A stretch of DNA of 64,000 nucleotides, taken from NCBI RefSeq assembly GCF_018402495.1, contig NZ_JAGYIU010000002.1:400984-464983 (forward strand), given 5' to 3'. This stretch comes from Pseudoalteromonas sp. GTDB lineage: Bacteria; Pseudomonadota; Gammaproteobacteria; Enterobacterales; Alteromonadaceae. Below, piece by piece: positions 45,566 through 55,525 of this stretch. The number at the start of each line of letters is the position of its first letter. Position 1 is the stretch's first letter. The notes beneath the pieces were generated by a model. That model saw only the letters and a list, made by a program, of their open reading frames with translations, did not search any database and had not been told where the DNA came from. Made by a program: the position numbers and the translations under genes.

Positions 45566-46093
45566 TTATTGCATCACAAAGCCAGTAAATAAAACTCGCT
45601 CCACGACTTTGCTTCCTTCAACATCCATCATAGCGGCCTGTACTTTATCCAGCGCAGTAAAACGTAGTGTTTCTTTACCAACGCTACTACTAAGCTCCTC
45701 AGCGGTAGTCATTGAAAATACGCTCAATAGTGTGCCTTCAATAAGTGGAATATGTTTTTTAGCCGTTTCTTCATTCCCACTACCACGAACTAATAACTGC
45801 ACTTTGATTTGCACAACCCTATCACGAGTCGATCCTGGGACATTAAATACAAAAGGTCTTGGCATAGCCACATATAAAGCAGTTCCTATTGTTGCAGAGT
45901 TCTTACTGGTTGCTGTATCCTCACTGACCAAGGTATCCTCAGCTGAGTTCTGAGTTGATTCATCAGAGCCAGATAATAAAAAGTAACCCGCCACAGCGCC
46001 AACGATCACTAAGACAGCAGCAACAATAATTATAATTAGCTTGCTTTTGCTTTTACTTTTTTCTTCTATTTCTAAATTAGTATCTTCAGCCAT
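45566..46093 (-). CDS. fliL: FliL, stator-associated membrane protein
   Basis: Single-pass inner-membrane protein (helix about 18-40, KLIIIIVAAVLVIVGAVAGYFLL) with a periplasmic domain that surrounds the stator and supports torque. The periplasmic part contains YVAMPRPFVFNVPGSTRDRVVQIKVQLLVRG and ends in FTGFVMQ, as in the family. It is slightly long (175) because of an acidic linker after the membrane helix. Confidence 0.95.
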   Translation of the reverse strand: MAEDTNLEIEEKSKSKSKLIIIIVAAVLVIVGAVAGYFLLSGSDESTQNSAEDTLVSEDTATSKNSATIGTALYVAMPRPFVFNVPGSTRDRVVQIKVQLLVRGSGNEETAKKHIPLIEGTLLSVFSMTTAEELSSSVGKETLRFTALDKVQAAMMDVEGSKVVERVLFTGFVMQ

Positions 46094-46150
46094 TGTATTT
46101 CCTTTATCCGCAAAGGTATTTGCTTATTTTAACTATTATAATAGCAGGAC

Positions 46151-48151
46151 TTAGGCATAGTAATCTATTGATGATGATGTTTGTTGTTCAGAACCATGAT
46201 TTTGCTTATCTGGTTGATCACTCTTTGTCTCATCTGTAGATTGTTCATTGACCATTTTCTCTTGTGAATTACCCTCTTGTTGTCCTTGCTCCTTTGATGA
46301 GTCACCGTAAGAAATACTACTTTCACCTAAGTCTAAACCTTGCTGCATCAACATTTCACGTAATCTAGGTAAAGACTGTTCAAGTGCCTCTTTAGCTTGC
46401 TGGTTTTGCACGACAAAGTTTATTTGTGCTTGTTCAGCATCACTTCTAATACGAATGTGCATACTGCCCATCTCTGGCGGATCTAGGCGAATCTCAGCTT
46501 CTTTATTATTAATACTTAACATTGAGCTGACACGCTCTTGTAGCATTTTTGCCGCATCGCTTTTTATAATATTTAATGCCTGCAGCGTGACTGGATCAAC
46601 ACTAACCTGTTTAACATGTGCAGTACTTTGTAACTGTCCAGCTTGCAGGCTTTGTGCCTCAATAACAGCTTGTTCATATCCTAAAGTCTCGTATTTGGCC
46701 AATGTATTAAGCGACGGTTTATCAAATACATTAATGATTTGAGAGAAAACCTGTGCAGCACGCGGTGGCATTTGCTCTGCATTAGTCGCCCGTAAGCTGT
46801 CTTTTTGTAACACCCCTAATTGCTTGGCAAGCTCTTGAGTGCCGTCTGCTATTACTTTTGAATTATCAAGCTTGAGGTCTGATTTTACACTGCCAGGCTC
46901 TGTATTTGGCTGTGCTTTAGGGGTAACTTCTGCAGTTAAGGTGCTGTTGTTAAACAACGACTTACCTTTATCATTTAACAAAGCACCTGCGTTTATGGCT
47001 ATCTCCAAATCACTGATAACCCCTTTTAATGAGGCAAGTTCTTTTGCTGGTAAAGGCTCATTTTTAATATACTCGCGCAACTGACTGAGTAAAGCCTGTT
47101 TTTCAGGGGTCGTTAAAACACTTATTTGCGCATTAATGAATTGTTGAGGTGATTGTGGCTTCTCATTTTGAGTAACGAACTTACTGAGTAATTGCTTTAT
47201 ATCGGCTAAATTGTCTTGATTTATTGGCTTGCTCATCGCATCAAGCTTAATCACTAATTCACCTTGCTGAATCGGCGTTAAATTTGTTAATAGTTTATCT
47301 GATTTAATCGCAGTATCATCTTTTGATAACAGCGCCAAAACAGAAGCATCTAGTGATGATTTAGTCATTGTGGTATCAGTCGGCTTATCTAATGGTTTAG
47401 CTGCCGCTAGCTTATTTGAAACAGCCTCATATTGGCCGGCTGTAGCAGCCATAGTTATAGGTTTCGTACCGAGCTGTACCTGTACAGTCTCAGCTGTAGC
47501 TTTGCTTGCTGATTCAGCACCCACAGTATTTAGTGGCTGCAAAATGGCTGCATCATCAACAATTTCATCACTTGGCAAATTAATAACAATAGGTGCCAGC
47601 TTATCTTCTGGCTTACCATTAATTTTCATACCTTCCATATCAAGCTTTTCAGCTGTTTCGTTAAAACTATTTTTTGCGGATATATCGGTAACATATGCAG
47701 CGTTTTTATTTGCTGGGTTTTCATTTATCGCGCTTTCATCAGTCACGGCCTTGTCTGCTTGTGGATCAATAACAATGGGAGCAAGTTTATCCTCCGGCGT
47801 ACCCTCAATTTTAATACTTTTCATATCAAGTTTTTCAGCGGTGGCATTAAAATTGCTCTTTACAGAAGTGTCAATAACCTGTGCCGCATTAATTTGCGCC
47901 AGCATATCTTCACCGCTCAAAGGTTGCTCTTCACTACTTTGATCTTTTAGGTCAGCTTGTTCAACCAATGATTGTTTATTTAACGCTTTGACTTGTGCTT
48001 CTTGTGTTTCAGAGGCTTGATTAGCAAGGGCTAGTTGATCAAAAAAACCAACACTGTTACTGCTGTCTAACTTTACCTTGTCATTGTCTTTTTTAAATAA
48101 GTATGAGTCTTGCTCAGATACTACTAACATTGAAATATCATTCATCGCCAT
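46151..48151 (-). CDS. fliK: FliK, flagellar hook-length control protein
   Basis: Secreted ruler that stops hook growth and triggers the FlhB switch. The C-terminal domain shows EAEIRLDPPEMGSMHIRIRS, then QSLPRLREMLMQQGLDLGESSIS, and ends in a Gln/Ser-rich tail. The 666-residue length is long for FliK. An internal duplication is clear: residues 92-128 and 154-190 share FNxTAEKLDM, KIxG and PEDKLAPIVI. It opens the fliKLMNOPQR-flhB group, with a sigma-54-type promoter about 70 bases upstream. Confidence 0.94.
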   Translation of the reverse strand: MAMNDISMLVVSEQDSYLFKKDNDKVKLDSSNSVGFFDQLALANQASETQEAQVKALNKQSLVEQADLKDQSSEEQPLSGEDMLAQINAAQVIDTSVKSNFNATAEKLDMKSIKIEGTPEDKLAPIVIDPQADKAVTDESAINENPANKNAAYVTDISAKNSFNETAEKLDMEGMKINGKPEDKLAPIVINLPSDEIVDDAAILQPLNTVGAESASKATAETVQVQLGTKPITMAATAGQYEAVSNKLAAAKPLDKPTDTTMTKSSLDASVLALLSKDDTAIKSDKLLTNLTPIQQGELVIKLDAMSKPINQDNLADIKQLLSKFVTQNEKPQSPQQFINAQISVLTTPEKQALLSQLREYIKNEPLPAKELASLKGVISDLEIAINAGALLNDKGKSLFNNSTLTAEVTPKAQPNTEPGSVKSDLKLDNSKVIADGTQELAKQLGVLQKDSLRATNAEQMPPRAAQVFSQIINVFDKPSLNTLAKYETLGYEQAVIEAQSLQAGQLQSTAHVKQVSVDPVTLQALNIIKSDAAKMLQERVSSMLSINNKEAEIRLDPPEMGSMHIRIRSDAEQAQINFVVQNQQAKEALEQSLPRLREMLMQQGLDLGESSISYGDSSKEQGQQEGNSQEKMVNEQSTDETKSDQPDKQNHGSEQQTSSSIDYYA
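47582..47878 (-). repeat. Internal duplication within fliK
   Basis: Two direct copies at 47768-47878 and 47582-47692 encode about 37 residues each, with period 62 codons. The peptide similarity is much higher than in the spacer. Confidence 0.85.
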
Positions 48152-48217
48152 AAATCACCTAATAAAAGCGGCAACAGCCCACCGCAAAACCCAAAAATCA
48201 TTGCTCTATTAACATTT

Positions 48218-48235
48218 AAGCAATTAGTATGCCTA
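48218..48235 (-). promoter_or_regulatory. Sigma-54-type promoter for fliK operon
   Basis: On the minus strand TAGGCATACTAATTGCTT has GG and GC ten bases apart and only the first T of TTGG replaced. It lies immediately after the fliJ stop. Confidence 0.6.
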
Positions 48236-48237
48236 AT

Positions 48238-48684
48238 TTATAGCGCTTTATTTCTTTGGTAAAACTGGTTAGATGCAAACTCATCCAACATTTTTTGCTC
48301 ATGCTTAGCCACCAGGCTGTCTGCTTTTAATTGTTGCTTTTCAATTAACTTAGCCACGGCTTTGGCTTTAACTTGTTGTTTTAACCACAAGGTTTTACGC
48401 TGGCTAACTACCTGCTTTGCGGTATTAACCGTGCTTGCTTGTTGACGAATAGCCTCTTCAATCTTAGTGATAAATGCGTGATACTGGCTAAAACCGGCGC
48501 TTGATAAACCCGACTGTCCCTTAACATGGAGTTGTTGCGTGTATTCAAGCCTAAAGTCATTTAAGCCTTGCAACTTTTGCTGATTGAGTTGCAAGTTTTG
48601 ATTAGCTTGCAAATAACTCATGCGTAATGTTTCTTCTTTTTCATTTTCAAGCTTGAGCAATAAGTGCAGTTTATTTTTTGCCAT
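48238..48684 (-). CDS. fliJ: FliJ, export ATPase stalk protein
   Basis: A 148-residue coiled-coil protein that fits in the FliI hexamer and activates export. It starts [20 protein letters not shown] and is helical and Gln/Lys-rich throughout, with QYHAFITKIEEAIRQQASTV at the middle. The ATG overlaps the fliI stop by one base. Confidence 0.93.
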   Translation of the reverse strand: MAKNKLHLLLKLENEKEETLRMSYLQANQNLQLNQQKLQGLNDFRLEYTQQLHVKGQSGLSSAGFSQYHAFITKIEEAIRQQASTVNTAKQVVSQRKTLWLKQQVKAKAVAKLIEKQQLKADSLVAKHEQKMLDEFASNQFYQRNKAL

Positions 48685-50012
48685 TATGCTTGTCCTAATA
48701 ACTGTGCGAGCCCTTGTAGGCCATCATCATAACTAATCACATCACGCATGCCTTGTTGTAAAAATGCGTTTACTCTTGGCATCATGTTTATTGCTTGGTC
48801 GAGCATTTGATCACTGCCTTTTTGATAAGCCCCAAGGGTGATCATATCTTTATTCTGCTGATACATTGAATACACTTGCTTGAGCACCCGAGCTTGCTGC
48901 ATGTGTGTTTCAGATACCACCTGTGGCATAACGCGCGAAATAGACTTTTCTATATCGATCGCAGGATAATGGCCACTATCAGCTAAGTCACGCGAAAGAA
49001 CAATATGGCCGTCAAGTATGGCACGGGCCGCATCAGCAATTGGGTCTTGCATGTCATCGCCTTCACTCAGTACAGTAAAAAACGCTGTAATAGAGCCTTG
49101 CCCTTCCCCGCCATTACCGGCACGTTCCACTAGCGCAGGTAACTTAGCAAAAACTGAAGGGGGATAGCCTTTGGTTGCAGGTGGCTCACCAACAGCCAGC
49201 GCTATTTCACGCTGCGCCATGGCATAACGCGTCACCGAGTCGAGCAATAACAACACACTTAACCCTTGATCGCGAAAATACTCTGCGATGGTCACAGCAC
49301 TTTCGCAGCCTTTTAACCGCATTAATGGCGAAGCGTCAGCAGGCGCTGCAACAACCACTGAACGTTTTCGCCCCTCAACCCCGAGTATTTCTTCAATAAA
49401 TTCTTTTACTTCTCGGCCACGCTCACCCACTAAACCAACCACAATTACATCAGCTTCGCTGCCTCGGGTCATCATGCCTAATAATACGGATTTACCCACA
49501 CCAGAACCTGCAAATAATCCCATGCGCTGGCCCTGACCTACAGTAATCACCGAGTTAATAGCGCGCACGCCCACATCCATGGGCTTACTAATAGGACGTC
49601 TTGCTAGTGGGTTTATTGCGTTCTGTGCGAATTTAAGCGTGTGCTCTGCCTTTATTTTTCCAAGTCCATCTAAAGGTCGGCCTAAACCATCAACAACTCG
49701 GCCAAGTAAACTCATACCCACAGGCAGACCAGTATCATTAACTTGGGGAATAACACGCGCACCAGGTAACACACCAGAGATATGATCGTTAGGCATTAAA
49801 TACAAAGTTTGATCGTTAAAACCAACAATTTCGGCGTCAACAAAGCCGTTCATGGTTTCAATTTTACACTGACTACCGACTGGCGCGCGCAGCCCTTTGG
49901 CTTCCAATGTTAAACCAACCACACGGGTTAACACTCCCGCCACAGCAGGTGCTGGAATTTTAATATGTCGTTGGTATTGAGATAAGCGTTCGCTTAATGA
50001 AGTATCGCTCAC
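48684..50012 (-). CDS. fliI: FliI, flagellum-specific export ATPase
   Basis: F1-like ATPase that powers or primes substrate export with FliH and FliJ. Walker A is [15 protein letters not shown] (about 164-178), followed by [21 protein letters not shown], Walker [18 protein letters not shown] and the export-type [14 protein letters not shown]. The start is GTG 50012. The length of 442 residues is normal. Confidence 0.97.
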   Translation of the reverse strand: MSDTSLSERLSQYQRHIKIPAPAVAGVLTRVVGLTLEAKGLRAPVGSQCKIETMNGFVDAEIVGFNDQTLYLMPNDHISGVLPGARVIPQVNDTGLPVGMSLLGRVVDGLGRPLDGLGKIKAEHTLKFAQNAINPLARRPISKPMDVGVRAINSVITVGQGQRMGLFAGSGVGKSVLLGMMTRGSEADVIVVGLVGERGREVKEFIEEILGVEGRKRSVVVAAPADASPLMRLKGCESAVTIAEYFRDQGLSVLLLLDSVTRYAMAQREIALAVGEPPATKGYPPSVFAKLPALVERAGNGGEGQGSITAFFTVLSEGDDMQDPIADAARAILDGHIVLSRDLADSGHYPAIDIEKSISRVMPQVVSETHMQQARVLKQVYSMYQQNKDMITLGAYQKGSDQMLDQAINMMPRVNAFLQQGMRDVISYDDGLQGLAQLLGQA

Positions 50013-50035
50013 AGACAGTGCACGCCAATAAAAAG

Positions 50036-50839
50036 TTAGATACCACTGTTATGCAAAAAACTATCCAACGTTTCTTTGACACGAGTTTTAAGCGTCATAT
50101 CTAAAGACGATAACGTGGTTTTAACTTCACACCCCCCCCGCTCTAGCGTAGGTTCTGCAATTAACTGCCAATGATTATCTTCAATAGCTTGTTCGCCATA
50201 ACTGGTTTTTATTAAGATTAAGTCATCAGGATGCAAATGAATTCGAATTTTTTCTTGTTCTGCACTCAGTGCATCAATGCCTTTTTTCAAGGTATGTAAA
50301 ATAATATCCGGTGAGGTTTTTATTTCTTGGTAAATAATCGCCTCACTAAGCATAGTAGCTAACTGTACTAATTGTTTTTCTGCTTGCTCATCCACTTTTT
50401 TAAGTGGTTCGCTTAAGCTATCTAATAGAGTGCGCAAACTCGTTAACTGCTCATCAATGAGTGGTTTAACCTCTTCTTGACCTTGGGTTTTACCCAGTTC
50501 AACACCTTCTTTATAACCTGCTTCTTTGCCTTCGCTCACGCCTTTATCAAAGCCATCTATATAGCCTTGTTCGTGCCCTTGTTTTAGGCCTTCTTCGTAA
50601 GCATCTTGACGAATACGCTCAAGCTCAGCCATGGTAAGAGAGGGTAACTCGGGCTCTTCAGGTTCCTCAACTTGCTCTTTTACCATTTCTTTACGGTACA
50701 TCTGTGCCAGTGGCGTACCATAGGCTGTAGAGCGATTGCCAAAACTTCGCTCATCAGGAGCAACGTCAGGAATTGGCCAGTTTTTTAATAGCTCATCAGC
50801 TTCATCGGCATTTAATAGGCGGCCTTTTGGGTTACTCAT
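50036..50839 (-). CDS. fliH: FliH, export ATPase regulator
   Basis: Binds FliI and tethers it to the C-ring. The middle helix has a long run of GxxxG-type repeats ([20 protein letters not shown] and [20 protein letters not shown], about 88-127), a FliH hallmark. The V-ATPase E-like C-terminal domain follows. The length of 267 is normal. It is three bases from fliG. Confidence 0.95.
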   Translation of the reverse strand: MSNPKGRLLNADEADELLKNWPIPDVAPDERSFGNRSTAYGTPLAQMYRKEMVKEQVEEPEEPELPSLTMAELERIRQDAYEEGLKQGHEQGYIDGFDKGVSEGKEAGYKEGVELGKTQGQEEVKPLIDEQLTSLRTLLDSLSEPLKKVDEQAEKQLVQLATMLSEAIIYQEIKTSPDIILHTLKKGIDALSAEQEKIRIHLHPDDLILIKTSYGEQAIEDNHWQLIAEPTLERGGCEVKTTLSSLDMTLKTRVKETLDSFLHNSGI

Positions 50840-50842
50840 AAA

Positions 50843-51883
50843 TTACAAGAACTCCTCACCACCGCCACCACCGAGCATAATTTCACCTGAATCAGATAAA
50901 CGACGTGCTGTAGATAAAATTTCTTTTTGTGCAGCTTCTACTTCGCTTATACGCACAGGAGCCATAGCCTCTAAATCATCAGCAAGCATTTCTGCGGCAC
51001 GTTTAGACATATTACTTAAAATTTTCTCTTTAAGTGCATCATCAGTACCCTTAATTGCCTTCATTAATACGTCTTGTTGTACTTCACGTAAAATAGCTTG
51101 AATACCGCGGTCATCCACATCCATGAGGTTTTCAAATACAAACATTAAGTCTTGAATTTGCTGCGACAATTCTTCGTCATGCTCACGAATTGAATCCATT
51201 AACTGCCCTTCTACATTCGTATCTAGGTAGTTCATAATATCTGCCGCTGCTTTTAAGCCACCCATTTTCGCCGCTTGTGCACCTGCTTGGCCGGCAAATT
51301 GTTTTTCCATGATTTCGTTTAACTCTTGCAATGCTGCCGGTTGTACTTCTTCTAGGTTGGCAATACGCATAGTTAAATCAAGGCGTACTTTTTCAGGGAA
51401 TTGCGCTAAAATCTCAGCCGATTGCTCAGGCTCTAAATAAGAGAGCACTATTGTTTGTATCTGCGGATGCTCATTACGAATAATATTGGCAACTTGTTTT
51501 GAGTCCATCCATTTTAATGAATCAAGGCCTTTGGCACCTGATCCCATAACAATTTGATCTATTAAACTAGCGGCTTTATCTTCACCTAACGCGGCTGTTA
51601 GTGCTTTTTTAATAAAGTCTTCAGATTGAAACCCTATCGTACTAAAGCTTTGTATTTGCTCAATAAATAAATTGTGGACAGCACTAATTTTAGCTTGCGA
51701 CAAATCATCCAATGCCGCCATGGCCATACCCACCTTTTGTACTTGCTTAGGCTCTAAGTGCTTAAGAATTTGCGCTGCATCTTCCTCAGATAAGCTCAGT
51801 AACAATATGGCTGCTTTGTCTACACCATCGAGCTTATCAACATCAAACGCTGGTGGTAATTGTTTTTGTTCTTGATCAGTCAT
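50843..51883 (-). CDS. fliG: FliG, motor switch protein
   Basis: C-ring protein that contacts the stator and FliF. Successive armadillo-like domains are visible: GVDKAAILLLSLSEEDAAQIL at the N-terminus, NEHPQIQTIVLSYLEPEQSAEIL with the EHPQ motif, and the torque helix region DDRGIQAILREVQQDVLMKAIKG. The length is 346. It overlaps fliF by eight bases. Confidence 0.97.
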   Translation of the reverse strand: MTDQEQKQLPPAFDVDKLDGVDKAAILLLSLSEEDAAQILKHLEPKQVQKVGMAMAALDDLSQAKISAVHNLFIEQIQSFSTIGFQSEDFIKKALTAALGEDKAASLIDQIVMGSGAKGLDSLKWMDSKQVANIIRNEHPQIQTIVLSYLEPEQSAEILAQFPEKVRLDLTMRIANLEEVQPAALQELNEIMEKQFAGQAGAQAAKMGGLKAAADIMNYLDTNVEGQLMDSIREHDEELSQQIQDLMFVFENLMDVDDRGIQAILREVQQDVLMKAIKGTDDALKEKILSNMSKRAAEMLADDLEAMAPVRISEVEAAQKEILSTARRLSDSGEIMLGGGGGEEFL

Positions 51884-53591
51884 CTTCTGTTAACCACGCT
51901 TTTACTACTTGTGATGATAGTTCTGGTTCATTGGCTACAAGGGCACGTACTGCTTTGAGTAAGTCTTCGTCGCCATGTAGGTCTGGTAACTGTAGTTTAC
52001 CATCGTTTGAGAAGCCAACAGAAGCGGAATCAAAGTCATTATTTAACATATCTAACGTATTATCACCAATGTCAACACCGGAACTAAGTGAATCTTCATC
52101 GTATTCCTCAAGCGTACTATCTGGGTATATTAGGCGTTTAAGCATAGGTTTAACCACTGCCATTATCAATACAATAATAACCAGTGCACCTAATACCAAA
52201 CGCAACATTTTCATAAACCAATCTTGCTCCCATAAGGGTACTTCAAAATCAGTTTCAGTATCTGGGCGAACAAAAGGCACTGTTACTACTTCAAGAGCAT
52301 CGCCACGTTGCATATCAAAGCCCACCCCTCCTTGCAACAAGCGACGAATATTTGACAAGGCTTCTACCGAACGTGGCGTCATGGTTGTTTCACCATTTTC
52401 ACCAACAGTGGGTAAGTAATCGACCGCCACAGAAACACTAATTCTGCGGATCACACCGGTTTGCTGACGCTTATGTGAAATAGTGGTATCGAGTTCATAG
52501 TTACGCGTGGCTTCTTTGTGAGTACGACTCGGTGACGTTGCACTTCCCGCACCGCCCGCTATCGCGTCTTCAGGTATGGTTGAATTAATCGGCGGCTGAT
52601 TAGTTAGCGCACCAGGAATTCCAACCGCTAAGCCGCCTATGTTATTTTCTTCAAAAGTTGTTTCACTTCTTACTGCCGGTAAGTCTGGGTTATAACGTTT
52701 CTGTGTTTCCTCTACCGCACTAAAGTCCATACTTAAATCCACTTGTGCAGTGTAATTACCCATTCCAACCACGGGAATTAAAATACTGTCAATTTTTTCT
52801 AAGTATTCTTGCTCACGTTTACGCTCTATGTCGTACTCTTTACGAGAGCGAGCAGCCAAAGAGGTTTGTGAGCCTGAGTTTAATAAACGACCATTTTGAT
52901 CCGTTACAGTTACACGTGAAGGCTCAAGCCCTTGTACCGCTGAAGCAATCATATCGACAACTGAATCGACCTCTTCACCATCTAGCGAACGACCGCGTTT
53001 AAGCGTAAGTACAACAGTCGCAGAGGGTTTTTTCTCTCTTCGAGCAAATACATTTTCTTTTGGAATAGCGAGCAATACTTTGGCGCGGTTAACATTGTTT
53101 AACTCTTCTATGGTGCGGGCGAGTTGTTGCTCACGGCCATGTTTGAGGCGCTCGCGCTCTAAACGTTGGCTTACCCCAAACCCCATATCTTGCATAATAA
53201 TGTCACTACCCGATGTTGGCCCACTTTCTAAACCTTCTCGGGTCATCAATAACTTAATATTTTGGTATTGCGTTTCATCAACCAAAACCACATTACCATC
53301 AATTTCATAGTCAATTTTTTGTGCATCTAAAAAGTCGAGTGTTTGTATTAACTCTTCAGTTTGCATTTTACCTAACGGGCGCATATCTGGCTGGCGAGCC
53401 CAAATAATAACAAAAATAGCAATAGCTAAACAAATAGCGAGTGCAACAATTAACGTAACTTGACGAAGAACATCAACACCACCAAGGCCACTAAAATAGC
53501 CTGACTTTTGTTCTTGTTGATCATCAGACTCACTTTGCTCTATCGTGCCATTAGCAAGTGCCAGATCTGTAGATTGATTAGATTGCGCCAC
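51876..53591 (-). CDS. fliF: FliF, MS-ring protein
   Basis: Forms the membrane ring at the base of the flagellum. Two membrane helices (about 46-66 and 452-472) flank a periplasmic region with secretin-like ring-building motifs (LDAQKIDYEIDGNVVLVD; MTREGLESGPTSGSDIIMQD). The C-terminal tail PDLHGDEDLLKAVRALVANEPELSSQVVKAWL binds FliG. The start is GTG 53591 with GGAG seven bases upstream. The length is 571. Confidence 0.97.
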   Translation of the reverse strand: MAQSNQSTDLALANGTIEQSESDDQQEQKSGYFSGLGGVDVLRQVTLIVALAICLAIAIFVIIWARQPDMRPLGKMQTEELIQTLDFLDAQKIDYEIDGNVVLVDETQYQNIKLLMTREGLESGPTSGSDIIMQDMGFGVSQRLERERLKHGREQQLARTIEELNNVNRAKVLLAIPKENVFARREKKPSATVVLTLKRGRSLDGEEVDSVVDMIASAVQGLEPSRVTVTDQNGRLLNSGSQTSLAARSRKEYDIERKREQEYLEKIDSILIPVVGMGNYTAQVDLSMDFSAVEETQKRYNPDLPAVRSETTFEENNIGGLAVGIPGALTNQPPINSTIPEDAIAGGAGSATSPSRTHKEATRNYELDTTISHKRQQTGVIRRISVSVAVDYLPTVGENGETTMTPRSVEALSNIRRLLQGGVGFDMQRGDALEVVTVPFVRPDTETDFEVPLWEQDWFMKMLRLVLGALVIIVLIMAVVKPMLKRLIYPDSTLEEYDEDSLSSGVDIGDNTLDMLNNDFDSASVGFSNDGKLQLPDLHGDEDLLKAVRALVANEPELSSQVVKAWLTEDD

Positions 53592-53611
53592 AATAATTCT
53601 CCACTACCTAG

Positions 53612-53944
53612 TTAAACAGGCATGTTCATAATTTCTTTATAAGATTCAACTAGCTTATTACGAACCTGTACCGTAGCTTCAAATGCTACAGAAGACTTTT
53701 GCGAAGCAATCATTGCCTCAGCAAGTGATACACTTCTGTCACCCATTTCAACCGCTTTTCTTTTTTGACCTGTGTCCTGCTGTAGTTCATGCACGGTATT
53801 GAGTGCGTTACTAAGCATATCGCCAAATTGTGCTGAGGAGGTTGATTGCACTTGCGTTGGCAAGTTACTCACTTGATTACTACGTGTGGCCTCTGACGCC
53901 ATAGCTTGCATTTCTTGAAATAAAGCACTGTTTTGAATTTTCAT
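53612..53944 (-). CDS. fliE: FliE, MS-ring/rod junction protein
   Basis: A 110-residue secreted protein that joins the MS ring to the proximal rod. The C-terminal half MIASQKSSVAFEATVQVRNKLVESYKEIMNMPV is diagnostic. It leads the fliEFGHIJ group and has a good sigma-54-type promoter 40 bases upstream. Confidence 0.96.
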   Translation of the reverse strand: MKIQNSALFQEMQAMASEATRSNQVSNLPTQVQSTSSAQFGDMLSNALNTVHELQQDTGQKRKAVEMGDRSVSLAEAMIASQKSSVAFEATVQVRNKLVESYKEIMNMPV

Positions 53945-53983
53945 AATTGTCTCTGGTAATGCAATAAACTCTTAAAGTGAACA

Positions 53984-54000
53984 ATGCACAGAACATGCCA
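53984..54000 (-). promoter_or_regulatory. Sigma-54-type promoter for fliEFGHIJ
   Basis: On the minus strand TGGCATGTTCTGTGCAT has GG and GC ten bases apart. It lies between flrC and fliE, where a FlrC-dependent promoter would be expected. Confidence 0.72.
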
Positions 54001-54060
54001 CTATTTAACCATTTAAAAACAACAGCTTAGAGTTTAACTTTAAAAGTCAGAGTTTTGACA

Positions 54061-54090
54061 GCCCTAAATTTAATCACATAAATTTAGGGC
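54061..54090. terminator. Perfect 12-bp hairpin after flrC
   Basis: GCCCTAAATTTA and TAAATTTAGGGC pair perfectly around ATCACA, about ten bases past the flrC stop. It has no T run, so termination is uncertain; it may insulate flrC from the fliE promoter. Confidence 0.55.
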
Positions 54091-54100
54091 TTATGAGGAG

Positions 54101-55525
54101 TTATGCAGGGAGGGAAATACCTAAATCTCGCATTTGTGCTAATTTGTAGCGTAAAGTACGCGGACTAATGCCTAAGGTTTCAGCGACTTCTTTACGCTTT
54201 CCTTGACAGCGCGCCAACGTTTCTAAAATAATACGGTGCTCTTTATCTTTAAGCTCGTCTTTGTAGCTACCGGTATCAACGGCTAACAAATCATTTTTTT
54301 GCTCATCCTCAGGCGTAGCTTTTCCATCATAATACGCGTGACTCACATTGCTTTTTACAGGCTCAGCGGTCGCTTTAGGTTCAGCCACAAAGTGCGTTGG
54401 CACTAAATTTTCGATAAAAATCGCATGCTCGTCAATATTATTACCTGTGCGTAAAATTAGCGCACGTTGAATAACGTTATCTAATTCACGTACATTACCA
54501 GGCCAGCTATGGCTAAGTAATTTTTGCTCGGCGCTGTTGTCTAAATACGCCATTGGCTCTTTGCTTTTACTTAAGTGGCGTTCAATTAAGTGTTTGGCCA
54601 GTACAATAATATCTCCCGGACGCTCACATAGCGGTCGCCATAGCAGTGGAAAAACATTGAGTCGATAATATAAATCTTCGCGGAACTGGTTATCAGCCAC
54701 CGCTTCTTTTAACTCTCGGTTACTTGTGGCAAGTACACGTACATCAAGGGCTATTGTTTTACGACCACCTAAACGCTCAACTTCTCGCTCCTGTAATACA
54801 CGTAGTAATTTAGCTTGCAGACCTAAATCCATTTCGGTGATTTCATCAAGTAAAATAGTACCGCCCTGTGCTTGTTCAAACTTACCAGGGCAAGCTTGAA
54901 TAGCACCGGTAAATGCGCCTTTCTCATAACCAAATAAAGTGGCTTCGAGCATATTTTCAGGAATAGCAGCGCAATTAATCGCTACAAACGGTTCGTTACA
55001 GCGTTTTGACTTGTCATGAATATAACGCGCCAGTACTTCTTTACCAGAACCACTGGGCCCAAGCACCATCACACTGGCATCTGAGCGAGCAACTTTGCTG
55101 GCAAGCTCGAGTAATTGAATACTGCTGGGATCGGCAACAATAGGTCCGTCTGTTTCTTTTTCCTTTTCAGGTAAGTAACGACTCACCATATTCAATAGCA
55201 CTTCTGGTGCAAATGGCTTTGCCATATAGTCAATCGCGCCAAGGCGCATTGCTTCTACAGCATCATCAATAGTGGCATAAGCCGTCATCATTAACACGGG
55301 TAAATCAGGGTGATTTAATTTAATACTGCGTAATAAATCTAAGCCGCTCATTGCGCCCATTTGCACGTCGCTGACCACCAGCGAAAATGCCTCTTTTTTT
55401 AGTAGCACCATGGCTTGCTCAGCACTATTGGCCGCTACGCAGGCTATTCCAGACATTTCAAGTGTATCAATTAATGCTTCACGAAGTCCGGCGTCATCTT
55501 CTACAACTAAAATAGTATTACTCAT
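54101..55525 (-). CDS. flrC: FlrC (FleR), flagellar sigma-54 response regulator
   Basis: NtrC-type activator of middle flagellar operons. The receiver domain holds Asp53 (VVSDVQMGAMSG). The AAA+ domain has Walker A GPSGSGKE (156-163) and the sigma-54-contacting GAFTGA loop (203-208). The C-terminal Fis-type helix-turn-helix reads CQGKRKEVAETLGISPRTLRYKL. The length is 474. Its ATG overlaps the flrB stop by four bases. Confidence 0.95.
   Translation of the reverse strand: MSNTILVVEDDAGLREALIDTLEMSGIACVAANSAEQAMVLLKKEAFSLVVSDVQMGAMSGLDLLRSIKLNHPDLPVLMMTAYATIDDAVEAMRLGAIDYMAKPFAPEVLLNMVSRYLPEKEKETDGPIVADPSSIQLLELASKVARSDASVMVLGPSGSGKEVLARYIHDKSKRCNEPFVAINCAAIPENMLEATLFGYEKGAFTGAIQACPGKFEQAQGGTILLDEITEMDLGLQAKLLRVLQEREVERLGGRKTIALDVRVLATSNRELKEAVADNQFREDLYYRLNVFPLLWRPLCERPGDIIVLAKHLIERHLSKSKEPMAYLDNSAEQKLLSHSWPGNVRELDNVIQRALILRTGNNIDEHAIFIENLVPTHFVAEPKATAEPVKSNVSHAYYDGKATPEDEQKNDLLAVDTGSYKDELKDKEHRIILETLARCQGKRKEVAETLGISPRTLRYKLAQMRDLGISLPA

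Noticed and set aside
47370..47942. 190-codon plus-strand frame inside fliK
   Set aside because: It arises from the skewed, repetitive composition of fliK read in reverse; there is no start signal and no domain.
48167..48186. Terminator between fliJ and fliK
   Set aside because: Only a 4-bp GCGG/CCGC stem with a 10-base loop; too weak, and the outer T/T tracts do not pair.
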